21,153 nt of DNA from the NCBI GenBank assembly GCA_035717365.1, contig DASTIS010000111.1, positions 1-21,153 on the forward strand. The letters are read 5' to 3'. The first letter of the stretch is position 1, and each line of letters starts with the position of its first letter. The notes under the pieces are model-generated. The model worked only from the letters and a program-made list of their open reading frames with translations, was not told the origin of the DNA and searched no databases. Position numbers and translations under genes: made by a program. Below, one piece after another: positions 1 through 7,455 of this stretch. Source of the stretch: 66-474 sp035717365. GTDB lineage: Bacteria; Pseudomonadota; Gammaproteobacteria; Xanthomonadales; Rhodanobacteraceae.

Positions 1-113
1 GGCTGTGTGGGCACGCGATGCCGCCATCGGGGCCCGGCAAGGTCTTCGGCCAGGACCGGACCACGCTCGCCGTCAACGATTTGCCGTTTGGATGCCGGAG
101 GCCACGCCCATGA
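1..113 (+). CDS. Type IV pilin-like protein, 3' end only
   Basis: The window opens inside a gene whose last 36 codons read in frame 3 to a TGA at 111-113. The visible tail matches the C-terminus of the complete pilin at 1078-1563. Both have a Cys-Gly pair, then PSG, V.G.D, the block TTLA, then LP and a closing Cys-Arg, with a one-residue length difference. The two Cys residues are 28 positions apart here and also 28 in the paralogue, so they probably form the C-terminal disulfide loop of type IV pilins. The tail is four residues longer (RPRP) after the shared Cys-Arg. The stop overlaps the next start as ATGA, suggesting translational coupling. The N-terminus lies outside the window, so the prepilin peptide cannot be checked. 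The pilin call rests on homology to the downstream gene. Confidence 0.7.
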   Translation, partial: LCGHAMPPSGPGKVFGQDRTTLAVNDLPFGCRRPRP

Positions 114-1081
114 CGTCACGCACGGATGCCCTTGACGCAGATGCCGGCTTTGCGGCGCGGCAGTATGGCCACCTGATCGAGTCGGGCCTGAGCGCAGACG
201 AGGCGCGTGCGCGACTGGCGGGCGTGCTGGGCGAGGATGCGGTCGATCTGCCCGGGCCCGGCGACGCATCGCAGGAAGACGCGCGCCCCGGTGAAAAGGA
301 GCGGATCGCCGAACTCGCGCGCCGCTTCGGTGGTGACGGGTTCGCGGCGCGCACCGCCTGGTCGCGTGCCTGCGACCGCGCGCAGCTGTTCGCGCTCGAC
401 TGGTGGCGCCCGGTGCGCAGCTTCGTGTTGTATGCGTTGTATCTGTATGCCCTCGCGATCGCCGTGGTGCTGTTGTTCGTCGCCGTGGTGTTGCCGTCGT
501 TCGCGTCGCTGGATCGCATGACCGGGGTCTGGCAGCGCGGCGCGGCGGCGTGGGTCATGGCACACGACGGTGTACGCCTGATCCTGCCGCTGGTCTGCAT
601 CGGCGTATTGCTGGTCCTGTTTGCACTCGGCATGTTGGCGGCCCGCCGCGCCGTGGCCAGCCTGCGGCCCCTGCCGGGCGCCGCGAACCGGGAGGCGTGG
701 TACGGCGCCAGCGGCCGGACGTATGCGCTGGTGCGCGCGTTCGAGCAACTGTCGGCGCTGGAGCGTGCCGGGGTGCCGCCGGAGTCCATGTCCAGGGCGC
801 TGCAGCAGCTTGGCGACGACATCCATTCCCGGCGCATCCGGGCGCGCTGGGACGCAACCTCGGCGCGCCTGCAGCAGGCGCTCGAACTCGGAACCTTTCC
901 CGCCGAACTCGCCTGGCAGAAGCGCGAGGCCTGGTCGCAGGTGCAGACGCACTGGGAACTTGCGCGCGACCGCTGGATCCTGGTCGCACGCATCCTGTTC
1001 TACATTTTCGTCGGTTACCTGGTCACGGTGCTGTACCGGCCGATCTTCGCTCTTGCCCTGCAGGTGGTGCCCAAGCCATGA
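110..1081 (+). CDS. GspF/PilC-like inner-membrane protein between two pilin genes
   Basis: This 323-residue protein has three likely membrane segments (about residues 103-128, 157-177 and 291-312). It has a cytoplasmic-looking N-terminus and a soluble stretch at 180-290. That is the order of the PilC/GspF platform proteins of type IV pili and type II secretion. Two degenerate GspF-like repeats can be picked out: residues 14-38, with ARQYGHLIESGLS, and 205-233, with EQLSALERAGVPPE. The C-terminus, with LYRPIF after the last membrane segment, also recalls PilC. The protein is shorter than the usual 400 residues because the first cytoplasmic domain is reduced. ATG 110 was chosen because GGAGG lies eight bases upstream (97-101) and the start overlaps the preceding stop; an upstream in-frame ATG at 5 has neither. 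A platform or accessory role in pilin assembly is inferred. It could instead be a lineage-specific membrane protein with chance resemblance. Confidence 0.55.
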   Translation: MTSRTDALDADAGFAARQYGHLIESGLSADEARARLAGVLGEDAVDLPGPGDASQEDARPGEKERIAELARRFGGDGFAARTAWSRACDRAQLFALDWWRPVRSFVLYALYLYALAIAVVLLFVAVVLPSFASLDRMTGVWQRGAAAWVMAHDGVRLILPLVCIGVLLVLFALGMLAARRAVASLRPLPGAANREAWYGASGRTYALVRAFEQLSALERAGVPPESMSRALQQLGDDIHSRRIRARWDATSARLQQALELGTFPAELAWQKREAWSQVQTHWELARDRWILVARILFYIFVGYLVTVLYRPIFALALQVVPKP

Positions 1082-1563
1082 AAACTTCCCGCACACACGG
1101 TTTCACCCTGATCGAACTGATGATCGTGGTCGCCATCATCGGCGTGCTCGCTTCGATCGCCATTCCGGCCTACAACATCTACATCCTGCGCGCCGAAGCC
1201 ACCGAAGCATTTTCGCTGGCCGGCTTCGCCAAGCCGAAAGTGCAGGACTATTTCCATCGCCACGGCGAGTTCCCGGCGGACAATCGCGCCGCCGGCCTGC
1301 CGTCGGCGTCCTCGATCATCGGCCACTACGTCGGGTCGGTGGCAGTGCACGACGGTGCGGTGGACATCACCTTCCGCAAGGAGGACGTCAACGAGGGTCT
1401 GCGCGGCGGCGTCCTGACGCTGCGCCCGCTGGTCGTGGACGGAAGTCCCGAAAGCCCGATCGCGTGGGCCTGCGGCTCCAGCAAGATTCCGTCGGGCATG
1501 CACGTGGTCGGCAAGGACCACACCACGCTGGCCCCGAAATACTTGCCGAGCGTTTGCCGCTGA
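1078..1563 (+). CDS. Type IV pilin-like protein (prepilin)
   Basis: This 161-residue protein carries a class III prepilin leader. A short basic peptide ending in Gly8 is followed by FTLIELMIVVAIIGVL, with the conserved Glu at mature position 5. Prepilin peptidase would cut between Gly8 and Phe9 and methylate the Phe. The hydrophobic helix runs to about residue 36. A variable globular domain follows, with two Cys residues (132 and 160) bounding a probable disulfide loop. The start overlaps the preceding stop (ATGA) and its own stop overlaps the radA start (TGATG), so the genes look like one transcription unit. It is homologous at its C-terminus to the truncated gene at 1-113. It could be a major pilin or a minor pseudopilin. 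The length of about 150 mature residues and the Cys loop fit a PilA-type subunit better than a GspH-type one. Confidence 0.85.
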   Translation: MKTSRTHGFTLIELMIVVAIIGVLASIAIPAYNIYILRAEATEAFSLAGFAKPKVQDYFHRHGEFPADNRAAGLPSASSIIGHYVGSVAVHDGAVDITFRKEDVNEGLRGGVLTLRPLVVDGSPESPIAWACGSSKIPSGMHVVGKDHTTLAPKYLPSVCR

Positions 1564-2948
1564 TGGCCAAGGCGAAAACCGCGTACGTGTGTTCGGATTG
1601 CGGCGCGGAATATCCGAAATGGCAGGGCCAGTGCGAGGCTTGCGGCCAGTGGAACACGCTGTCTGCCTTCGTGGTGCAGCCGGCCACGAAGGGCGCGGCG
1701 GCGGGTGCCGTTCGCGGCGCCGGTTACGCAGGTGTGGACTCCGCGCGGGTACAACGACTGACGCAGGTTGCCGGCGAGGTCGAGACGCGGCATTTGGTCC
1801 GCATCGGCGAACTCGACCGGGTGCTGGGCGGCGGTCTGGTGGAAGGTTCGGTGGTGCTGGTCGGCGGCGATCCCGGCATCGGCAAATCCACGCTGCTGTT
1901 GCAGGCGCTGGCGGCGTTGGGCGAACGCCTGCCGGGCCTGTACGTCAGCGGCGAGGAATCGCTGGCACAGATCGCGGCGCGCGGGTATCGGCTCGGCTTG
2001 CTGCTGGATCCGCTGAAGGCGCTCGCCGAGACGTGCGTGGAGCGGATCATCGAACACGCCGTCGCCGAAAAACCACGCGTGCTCGTGATCGATTCGATCC
2101 AGACCATCTGGACTGAAACCCTGCCGGCGGCGCCGGGCTCGGTATCGCAGGTGCGCGAGTCGGCGGCGCGGTTGGTGCGCTACGCCAAGGAAACCGGTAC
2201 CTGCGTGCTGCTGGTCGGCCACGTGACCAAGGAAGGAGGCATCGCGGGGCCGCGGGTGCTGGAACACATGGTCGACGCGGTGCTGTATTTCGAGGGCGAG
2301 GTCGGTTCGCGTTTCCGGGTGCTGCGTGCGTTCAAGAACCGCTTCGGCGCGGTCAACGAACTCGGTGTGTTCGCGATGGGCGACAAGGGCCTGCGCGAAG
2401 TGCCCAATCCGTCCTCCATTTTCCTCACCGGCCACCAGGGCGCGACGCCCGGCAGCGCGGTGATGGTGACCCGCGAGGGCACGCGTCCGTTGCTGGTGGA
2501 AGTGCAGGCCCTGGTCGACCAATCCAGCCTGGGCAATCCGCGCCGGGTGGCGCTGGGGCTGGAACAGAATCGCCTCGCGATGCTGCTGGCGGTGCTGCAT
2601 CGCCATGGCGGCGCCGCGGTGTTCGACCAGGATGTGTTCGTCAACGTGGTCGGCGGCATCCGGGTCCAGGAAACCGCGGCCGATCTTCCCGTGCTCCTGG
2701 CGGTGCTGTCGAGCTTCAGGGACCGCGCGCTTCCCGAAAAAACCGTCGCGTTCGGCGAAGTGGGTTTGTCCGGCGAAGCGCGACCGGTGCCGAACGGCGA
2801 AGAACGCCTGAAGGAAGCCGCGCACCACGGTTTCCGGCGCGCGATCGTGCCGAAGGCCAACGCACCGAAGAAGTCGACGCGCGTCGGCGAACTGGAGGTC
2901 ATCGGCGTGGAGCACTTGCGCGAGGCGATCGACGCCACCGGCGGCTGA
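1563..2948 (+). CDS. radA: DNA repair protein RadA (branch-migration ATPase)
   Basis: This 461-residue protein has the full RadA layout. A four-Cys zinc finger (Cys10, 13, 24, 27) comes first, then a RecA-like ATPase with Walker A GGDPGIGKST at 101-110 and Walker B LVIDS near 174-178. The RadA-specific KNRFG motif is at 258-262, followed by a C-terminal Lon-protease-like domain. RadA is a DnaB-type helicase that drives branch migration of recombination intermediates alongside RecA and helps process stalled forks. The start at 1563 shares one base with the stop of the pilin gene, and the zinc finger begins directly after it. A longer in-frame extension upstream only reads through the pilin genes in another frame. 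Cotranscription with pilin genes is unusual, because radA is a general repair gene; a separate internal promoter is possible but none was seen. Confidence 0.97.
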   Translation: MAKAKTAYVCSDCGAEYPKWQGQCEACGQWNTLSAFVVQPATKGAAAGAVRGAGYAGVDSARVQRLTQVAGEVETRHLVRIGELDRVLGGGLVEGSVVLVGGDPGIGKSTLLLQALAALGERLPGLYVSGEESLAQIAARGYRLGLLLDPLKALAETCVERIIEHAVAEKPRVLVIDSIQTIWTETLPAAPGSVSQVRESAARLVRYAKETGTCVLLVGHVTKEGGIAGPRVLEHMVDAVLYFEGEVGSRFRVLRAFKNRFGAVNELGVFAMGDKGLREVPNPSSIFLTGHQGATPGSAVMVTREGTRPLLVEVQALVDQSSLGNPRRVALGLEQNRLAMLLAVLHRHGGAAVFDQDVFVNVVGGIRVQETAADLPVLLAVLSSFRDRALPEKTVAFGEVGLSGEARPVPNGEERLKEAAHHGFRRAIVPKANAPKKSTRVGELEVIGVEHLREAIDATGG

Positions 2949-3077
2949 CCCGCATACCCGCCACCTCCATGTGGCTCGCCCTGCGGGTTGCCCGTCAGCG
3001 ATCCAGGGGTGCCAGCATGGAATTGGTCGAACTCGCGCGTTGCATCCCAAACGGCTGCGCGCGAACGCGGGGCAACG

Positions 3078-3542
3078 CTAACGTGTATTCGTTCGCGCCT
3101 GGATCCGGTACACCACGCTGAGTACCGTCCAGACGAGCGCGGTGGCGATCAAGCCGATGCCGAGCCCGCCCAGCCCGATCGCAACCCCGATCGCCGCCGT
3201 GGCCCAGATATCCGCGGCGGTGGTCAACCCTTCGATCCTGCGTTCTGAGGCGTTCTTCAGGATCACGCCGCCGCCCAGGAATCCGATGCCGGTGGCGATG
3301 CCCTGGATCACACGCGACAGCGCGTCCGGGCTCATTGCCAATTGCTCGGGCACCACAACGAAAATGGCGGCGCCGAGCGCAACGAGGATATGGGTGCGCA
3401 ACCCCGCCGGTTTGTCCGATAGCTCGCGTTGCCAGCCGAGCACCGCGCCGGCCAGCATGGCGCCAAGCAGCCGGATCAGCACCCGCAGCAACGCGGTGCC
3501 GTCGGGCAGGCCACCGGTGAGTTCGTCGATCAGTACGTTCAA
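3078..3542 (-). CDS. MgtC/SapB family membrane protein
   Basis: This is a 154-residue hydrophobic protein with four to five membrane segments. It has the family hallmarks near the start (GAVLGWQREL, then KPAGLRTHILVALGAA) and the Gly-rich IGFLGGGVI stretch. This corresponds to the N-terminal membrane domain; the C-terminal soluble domain of Salmonella MgtC is absent. Family members are linked to growth at low magnesium and to control of the F-type ATPase, but this protein's function cannot be read from the sequence. The start is probably TTG at 3542, because TTG and the lpxH stop overlap as TTGA, the same coupling geometry as ATGA. No ATG or GTG lies at a suitable position, and the longer open frame runs antiparallel to nothing recognisable and overlaps lpxH. 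It is the last gene of the bepA-to-mgtC unit. Confidence 0.85.
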   Translation of the reverse strand: MNVLIDELTGGLPDGTALLRVLIRLLGAMLAGAVLGWQRELSDKPAGLRTHILVALGAAIFVVVPEQLAMSPDALSRVIQGIATGIGFLGGGVILKNASERRIEGLTTAADIWATAAIGVAIGLGGLGIGLIATALVWTVLSVVYRIQARTNTR

Positions 3543-4288
3543 GGCGGCGATCCCGAGGCTGGCCGCTGCGGCCCCAAAGGTTGCAGTGCCGCGCCGCTTG
3601 CATCGATCCGTAGAACCGAACCTTGATCGTACCAGTCGCCCAGCACGATGCGTTGCGCGGGCTTCCCGTCCAGCAGAAACTCGTGGATTGCCGGGCGGTG
3701 GGTGTGGCCGTGGATCATGCGCGTGACGCCTGCCTTGCGCAGCGCGGCCTCCACGGCGCCCTGGTTGACGTCCATGATCGCCATGTCGGTTTGCGAAGTG
3801 TGCGTGCGGCTGGCGTCGCGCGCCTGCGCCGCGAACGCCCGCCGCTCGGCCAATGGTTTGGCGAGAAACGCCGCCTGCCACGCAGGATCGCGGACCTGCT
3901 TGCGGAACGCCTGGTACGCGACATCGTCGGTGCACAGCACGTCGCCGTGCAGGATCAGCGTCGGCGTACCGTGCAGATCGACGACCGTCCCGTCGGCGAG
4001 GATGTCCATGCCGCCGCGGCGCGCGTAATCCTCACCCAACAGGAAGTCGCGGTTGCCGGCAATGTAGTGGACCGGCACGCCGGCATCGACGACGCCGCGC
4101 AACGCCTTTGCGATGCGCGCATTCAACGGAGCATCCTCGTCGTCGCCCACGTAGGCCTCGAACAGGTCGCCCAGCACGTACAGCGCGTCTGCCTTGCGCG
4201 CCTCTCCGGCGCAGAATCGTTCGAAGTCCTCGACGATGTGCGGGCGCGCATCGTCGAGGTGCAGGTCCGAGACGAAAAGCGTGCCCAC
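3539..4288 (-). CDS. lpxH: UDP-2,3-diacylglucosamine diphosphatase LpxH
   Basis: This enzyme hydrolyses UDP-2,3-diacylglucosamine to lipid X and UMP at the inner face of the inner membrane, the fourth step of lipid A synthesis. The 249-residue protein has all metallophosphoesterase ligand motifs: D8 and H10 in SDLHLDD, D41 in GDLFEAYVGDD, N79 in GNRDF, H114 in HGD, and H195/H197 in GHTHRP. These are the manganese-binding residues of the family. The start is GTG at 4288, four bases after the cyclophilin stop; the conserved TLFVSDLH begins immediately, so a later start would remove the first metal ligands. The C-terminus, about ten residues of Pro, Gly and Ser, overlaps the start of mgtC. Placement beside a periplasmic cyclophilin resembles the E. 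coli ppiB-lpxH pair. Confidence 0.96.
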   Translation of the reverse strand: MGTLFVSDLHLDDARPHIVEDFERFCAGEARKADALYVLGDLFEAYVGDDEDAPLNARIAKALRGVVDAGVPVHYIAGNRDFLLGEDYARRGGMDILADGTVVDLHGTPTLILHGDVLCTDDVAYQAFRKQVRDPAWQAAFLAKPLAERRAFAAQARDASRTHTSQTDMAIMDVNQGAVEAALRKAGVTRMIHGHTHRPAIHEFLLDGKPAQRIVLGDWYDQGSVLRIDASGAALQPLGPQRPASGSPP

Positions 4289-4292
4289 CGGG

Positions 4293-5012
4293 TCAATGCT
4301 TTTTATTGGCGGGCGGCGTCGTGGCGGGCACCTGGCCGGTCACCGGCGACACCGGCTCGGCGGTGGGGTGCGCGGCCTCGCCGATCAGTTTTGCGTCCTC
4401 GATCACCACCAGCGGGCGCGGGACATCGCCGATGAAGGGACCTTGCGGGCCGGTCGGCAGGTTGTCGATCTTGTCGACCACGTCCATGCCCTTCACGACC
4501 TTGCCGAACACCGCGTAGCCCCAGGTCATGCCGCTCTGGTTGCCGACGTAATCGAGGCGCGGGTTGTCCACCACGTTGATGAAGAACTGCGCGGTCGCGG
4601 AATCGACGTCGGGGCCGCGCGCGGCGGCCACGGTGCCGCGCAGGTTGGACAGGCCGTTGTTGGCCTCGTCGGGAATCGGCGGCAGGGTGCGCTTGGGCCG
4701 CAGTTCACGCGTATACAGGCCGCCCTGGATCAGGTACCCCGGGATCACGCGGTGGAACACGGTGCCGGCGTAGAAGCCATCCTTCACGTACTGCAGGAAA
4801 TTGGCGACGGTCTTGGGCGCCTTGTCGGGAAACAGCTCGATCACGATGTCGCCCATCGAGGTCTTGATCTCCACCTGCGGATGCGCAGGTGCCGCGGGGG
4901 CGGCGCTCGATGACGCCGCGGCCGGGGGCGGCGCGGCGAGTGCGATCGACGGGACGGCGAACGCGAACAGGGCAGGCAGCACCCAGCGAAAACGGTGGAG
5001 GCAGGCATTCAT
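4293..5012 (-). CDS. Periplasmic cyclophilin-type peptidyl-prolyl isomerase
   Basis: This 239-residue protein interconverts cis and trans prolyl bonds. An N-terminal signal peptide (charged start, hydrophobic core at 9-24, cut after ALA near residue 27) places it in the periplasm. An Ala/Pro/Ser linker follows, then the cyclophilin fold from about residue 46. FHRVIPG (86-92) carries the catalytic Arg, and QFFINVVDN is the second active-site stretch. A Pro- and Thr-rich tail of about 25 residues ends in KKH and has no known role. It resembles E. coli PpiA more than PpiB because of the export signal. ATG 5012 was chosen because the signal peptide starts there; the open frame upstream has no signal-like sequence. 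It lies 70 bases after bepA and four before lpxH, within one probable envelope operon. Confidence 0.93.
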   Translation of the reverse strand: MNACLHRFRWVLPALFAFAVPSIALAAPPPAAASSSAAPAAPAHPQVEIKTSMGDIVIELFPDKAPKTVANFLQYVKDGFYAGTVFHRVIPGYLIQGGLYTRELRPKRTLPPIPDEANNGLSNLRGTVAAARGPDVDSATAQFFINVVDNPRLDYVGNQSGMTWGYAVFGKVVKGMDVVDKIDNLPTGPQGPFIGDVPRPLVVIEDAKLIGEAAHPTAEPVSPVTGQVPATTPPANKKH

Positions 5013-5082
5013 GGCGGGGGACAGGGTAACGTGTGGACGATATTTTGTGTGAGGCGAACGCGCGGCCCGGGTCCAGGCGCGG

Positions 5083-6849
5083 TCACGGCAGCGCGCATCG
5101 GCTGTCGGCACAGGCCCTGAACGAAAACCCGGTCCGGCGTTCCTGGCCCCGCAACTGGTTGCCGTAGTTGTCGTCCCGGTCGAGATGGCGGCGCCGGATT
5201 TCCAGCACGATCGGCGTGATCTGGGCGATCCGGGCGTCGATTTGCGCGCGGGTGTAGTAATCCAGGTCCTTGCGGTCGAGCAGGCGGTGCAACTGGTCGA
5301 GTGCGTCGGCGGCGCGGCCGGACAGGAAGGTGGCATCGGCGTATGCGATTCCGGCGTGCACTTCGTCGCCCGCGACATGGCAGGCGTGGCCATACGCCGA
5401 ATACAGGGAGGGTTCCGAGTCGTCGTTGAGCAGCGGTTTCAGCAATCCCTGCGCGATTTTTGCACTGGCCCTGGTGCCGTCATCGAGCAGGGCGCGGCTG
5501 TAATCCAGCACGATGGCGGGGTCGTTCGGCCACATTGCATTCAACGATGCATAGCGCTGCAACGCCTTGCTGCGTTCGCCGGCGCGGCGTTCGGCGTCGG
5601 CCAGTCCGAGCGCGAGGGTCACGTCGCCCGGCCGCGCATCGGCAAGCGATTGCATCACCGGCACTGCCTTGGCCGCCTGGTCCAGCTGCACCAGCGTCAA
5701 CGCATAGCCGTAACGGTTGTCCATGCGGGCGGCGAACGCCTTGCTGCTGGCCATGTTGCGCGTGTAGTAATCCAGCGTGGCGCGGGGATTGGCGGAGGTC
5801 AACGCGCGCACCCGTTCGCGCATCAATTGGTACTGGAGTTCGCTGGGACCCTGCGTGGACGGGCCGAGCAACGCGGTGCCGCGCTTGACGAAGGGCAGCG
5901 GCACCAGATCGGGCGCCGGAGGGTCGCCCGCGATTTCCGCGTTCCGCCCCTTCATTTGCTGGTCCAGCACCCGCGCGCGGGCGCGCGCATCGGCGATGCG
6001 CACGCTGCTGACCGGATGGGACTGCAGGAAGTCCGGGATATTGCCGGCTGCCATGCCACCCTGGCCGCCCGGGCGGATCAGGGCTTGCATGTGAGCAAAC
6101 ACGGTCGCCATCGCCACCGGGTCGAAACCGGCCTTGGCGAGCGTCTCGATGCCCACGTGGTCGGCCTCTTCCTCGTCCTTGCGGGTGAAGTCGATCTGGT
6201 GTTGCTGCATCATCGCCATCACCGAGATGAGTGCCCCCATCGAGGCATCCGCGGTGCCGGCGGTGTAGGGCGAGTTGTTCCCGTAGCCGTAGCCGTAGGG
6301 TGCGGTCGCCACCCCGCGTGAATCCGACTCCATCCGGGACGCTGCGAGTGCGGCAGCCAGGGCGCCGAGCACGTACAGCGGCATCGATTTCTTTTGTTCT
6401 TCCATCGCTCGTTGCAGGTGATGCTGGCTGATGTGCGCCAGTTCGTGCGCCATCACGGCCGCCAGTTCGTCCTGCGACCGGGTGGCGGTAAGCATGCCCG
6501 AGAAGATGAAAACGTAACCGCCAAAGGTCGCGAACGCGTTGATCTGCGGAACATCGATCAGGGTGAACGTGTAGTGCTGGGTCGGGTCCGAGCTGACCGA
6601 AGCGAGCCGGTAACCGAGCGTGTTCAGATATTGGTCCACCTGCGGATCGTCGAGTACCAGATGCGCGGCACGCAGTTCACGCAGGAACTGCGCGCCGTAC
6701 TGCCGGGCTTCCTGCGGCGAGATGATCGTGTCGGCCGAACTTCCGAGACTGGGCAGGCGCACATCGGCCTGTTGCGCGGCGGCCGGCAACGACAGCGCCA
6801 GCGTCACGGCGAGGGTCGATAGAACGTGCGGGCGAAAGACGGATGGCAT
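5083..6849 (-). CDS. bepA: Periplasmic M48 metalloprotease/chaperone, BepA-like
   Basis: This 588-residue protein has a signal peptide (residues 1-25, ending AAA). A zinc M48 peptidase domain has H135-E136-x-x-H139 in MAHELAHISQHH, and E226 in DEEEADHVG is the probable third zinc ligand. H278 in SHPVSSVRIAD matches the position of the autoinhibitory His of E. coli BepA. Residues from about 330 are alpha-helical and repeat-like, as expected for the TPR domain that binds the BAM complex and LptD. BepA both helps assemble and degrades stalled outer-membrane proteins. It is about 100 residues longer than E. coli BepA. The extra length includes a Gly/Tyr-rich insert (183-198, APYGYGYGNNSPYTAG) within the peptidase domain and an extended C-terminus with two Cys. 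It is the first gene of the minus-strand envelope cluster. Confidence 0.92.
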   Translation of the reverse strand: MPSVFRPHVLSTLAVTLALSLPAAAQQADVRLPSLGSSADTIISPQEARQYGAQFLRELRAAHLVLDDPQVDQYLNTLGYRLASVSSDPTQHYTFTLIDVPQINAFATFGGYVFIFSGMLTATRSQDELAAVMAHELAHISQHHLQRAMEEQKKSMPLYVLGALAAALAASRMESDSRGVATAPYGYGYGNNSPYTAGTADASMGALISVMAMMQQHQIDFTRKDEEEADHVGIETLAKAGFDPVAMATVFAHMQALIRPGGQGGMAAGNIPDFLQSHPVSSVRIADARARARVLDQQMKGRNAEIAGDPPAPDLVPLPFVKRGTALLGPSTQGPSELQYQLMRERVRALTSANPRATLDYYTRNMASSKAFAARMDNRYGYALTLVQLDQAAKAVPVMQSLADARPGDVTLALGLADAERRAGERSKALQRYASLNAMWPNDPAIVLDYSRALLDDGTRASAKIAQGLLKPLLNDDSEPSLYSAYGHACHVAGDEVHAGIAYADATFLSGRAADALDQLHRLLDRKDLDYYTRAQIDARIAQITPIVLEIRRRHLDRDDNYGNQLRGQERRTGFSFRACADSRCALP

Positions 6850-7005
6850 GGCGCGAGCGTACAGGATTTACATTCGACCCGAAGCGGGGCGGTTGGTTCG
6901 CCTCGGACAGGGCCAAGATAAGGCCACGCAAGGCGCGAAGCCAGTCGCAGCGGGAACGTGCCCGGCGCGGTAAAATTGGGCCAGCCGCCGCGATTTCCCC
7001 TCCGC

Positions 7006-7269
7006 ATGGCCGACATCGAGATCTATTCCACCGCGATCTGCCCTTATTGCAACGCCGCCAAGAACCTCCTGAAGGCCAGGGGGCTCGCGTGGCGTGAACG
7101 GCGGATCGATGTCGACCCGGTCGCGCGCGCGGCGATGCTGGAACGCGCCCCGAATGCCCGCACCGTGCCGCAGATCTTCATCAATGGCGTCCTGGTCGGT
7201 GGCTTCGAGCAACTGGCGGCGGCCGAGCGCAGCGGTCGGCTGAATCAACTTTTGCAAGCCGCGCCGTAA
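7006..7269 (+). CDS. grxC: Glutaredoxin 3
   Basis: This 87-residue dithiol glutaredoxin uses glutathione to reduce disulfides in the cytoplasm. The CPYC active site is at residues 12-15, the TVPQIFING cis-proline stretch at about 54-62, and the GG glutathione-binding pair follows. The length and motifs are those of GrxC. ATG 7006 starts right at the first beta strand; an upstream ATG at 6958 would add 16 residues with no family counterpart. It is transcribed divergently from bepA. A TAAAAT at 6971-6976 could be its -10 box, but no matching -35 box is visible. It is followed by the isocitrate dehydrogenase gene after 186 bases. Confidence 0.95.
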   Translation: MADIEIYSTAICPYCNAAKNLLKARGLAWRERRIDVDPVARAAMLERAPNARTVPQIFINGVLVGGFEQLAAAERSGRLNQLLQAAP

Positions 7270-7280
7270 CGCCCGATAAT
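7252..7280 (+). promoter_or_regulatory. Candidate sigma-70 promoter for isocitrate dehydrogenase
   Basis: TTGCAA at 7252-7257 and GATAAT at 7275-7280 are separated by 17 bases, each close to the -35 and -10 consensus. The -35 box lies inside the last codons of grxC. Transcription would start near 7287, giving icd a leader of about 170 bases that contains the structured repeat at 7324-7440. The call is by eye only. Confidence 0.4.
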
Positions 7281-7323
7281 TCCGCTTTTGTTTGTCCAAA
7301 CCGTCGTGCTCATTGCGTCTGAC

Positions 7324-7440
7324 GGAGCCTGCTGTTGTGAGAAATCAGGCCACGGATGGCCGTTCCGGATTGCCATGGCCTGTGTCGTTGGCACTTGTCA
7401 GATGGGTCCAGCGAAGCAGCGATCAGGGACGATCGCAAAA
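7324..7440 (+). repeat. Structured intergenic repeat, copy A
   Basis: This is a full copy of the three-part element seen five times in the window. The 5' hairpin is GGCCA 7348-7352, loop CGGA, TGGCC 7357-7361. The 51-base middle has its own stem (TGCCA 7371-7375 with TGGCA 7389-7393). The 3' hairpin is GCGATC 7419-7424 with GATCGC 7431-7436, followed by AAAA. Just upstream of the first hairpin is TTGTGAGAAATCAGG, matching TTTGTGAAAAGTCAGG in other copies. The right end lies directly against the AAAGGAG ribosome binding site of icd (7442-7448), so the element would sit in the icd mRNA leader. Confidence 0.8.
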
Positions 7441-7455
7441 CAAAGGAGTTCATGC

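Noticed and set aside
621..1562. Upstream in-frame extension of radA
   Set aside because: The extension is an alternate frame of the GspF-like and pilin genes; the RadA zinc finger begins right after ATG 1563.
1326..3050. 574-codon open frame on the minus strand opposite the pilin and radA genes
   Set aside because: Its translation is rich in Arg, His and Gln with no motif. It mirrors the codon bias of the radA strand in GC-rich DNA, so it is a shadow frame.
2949..3077. Terminator between the convergent radA and mgtC genes
   Set aside because: An imperfect GGC/GCC hairpin near 2972-2992 has interior mismatches and no T-run.
3543..3935. N-terminal extension of the MgtC-like protein
   Set aside because: It overlaps lpxH in another frame, is Arg/His-rich and not membrane-like; the TTG at 3542 gives the normal family length.
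7419..7440. 3' hairpin of the structured repeat as an intrinsic terminator
   Set aside because: It is followed by A, not T, on the plus strand. On the minus strand the T-run precedes the stem.
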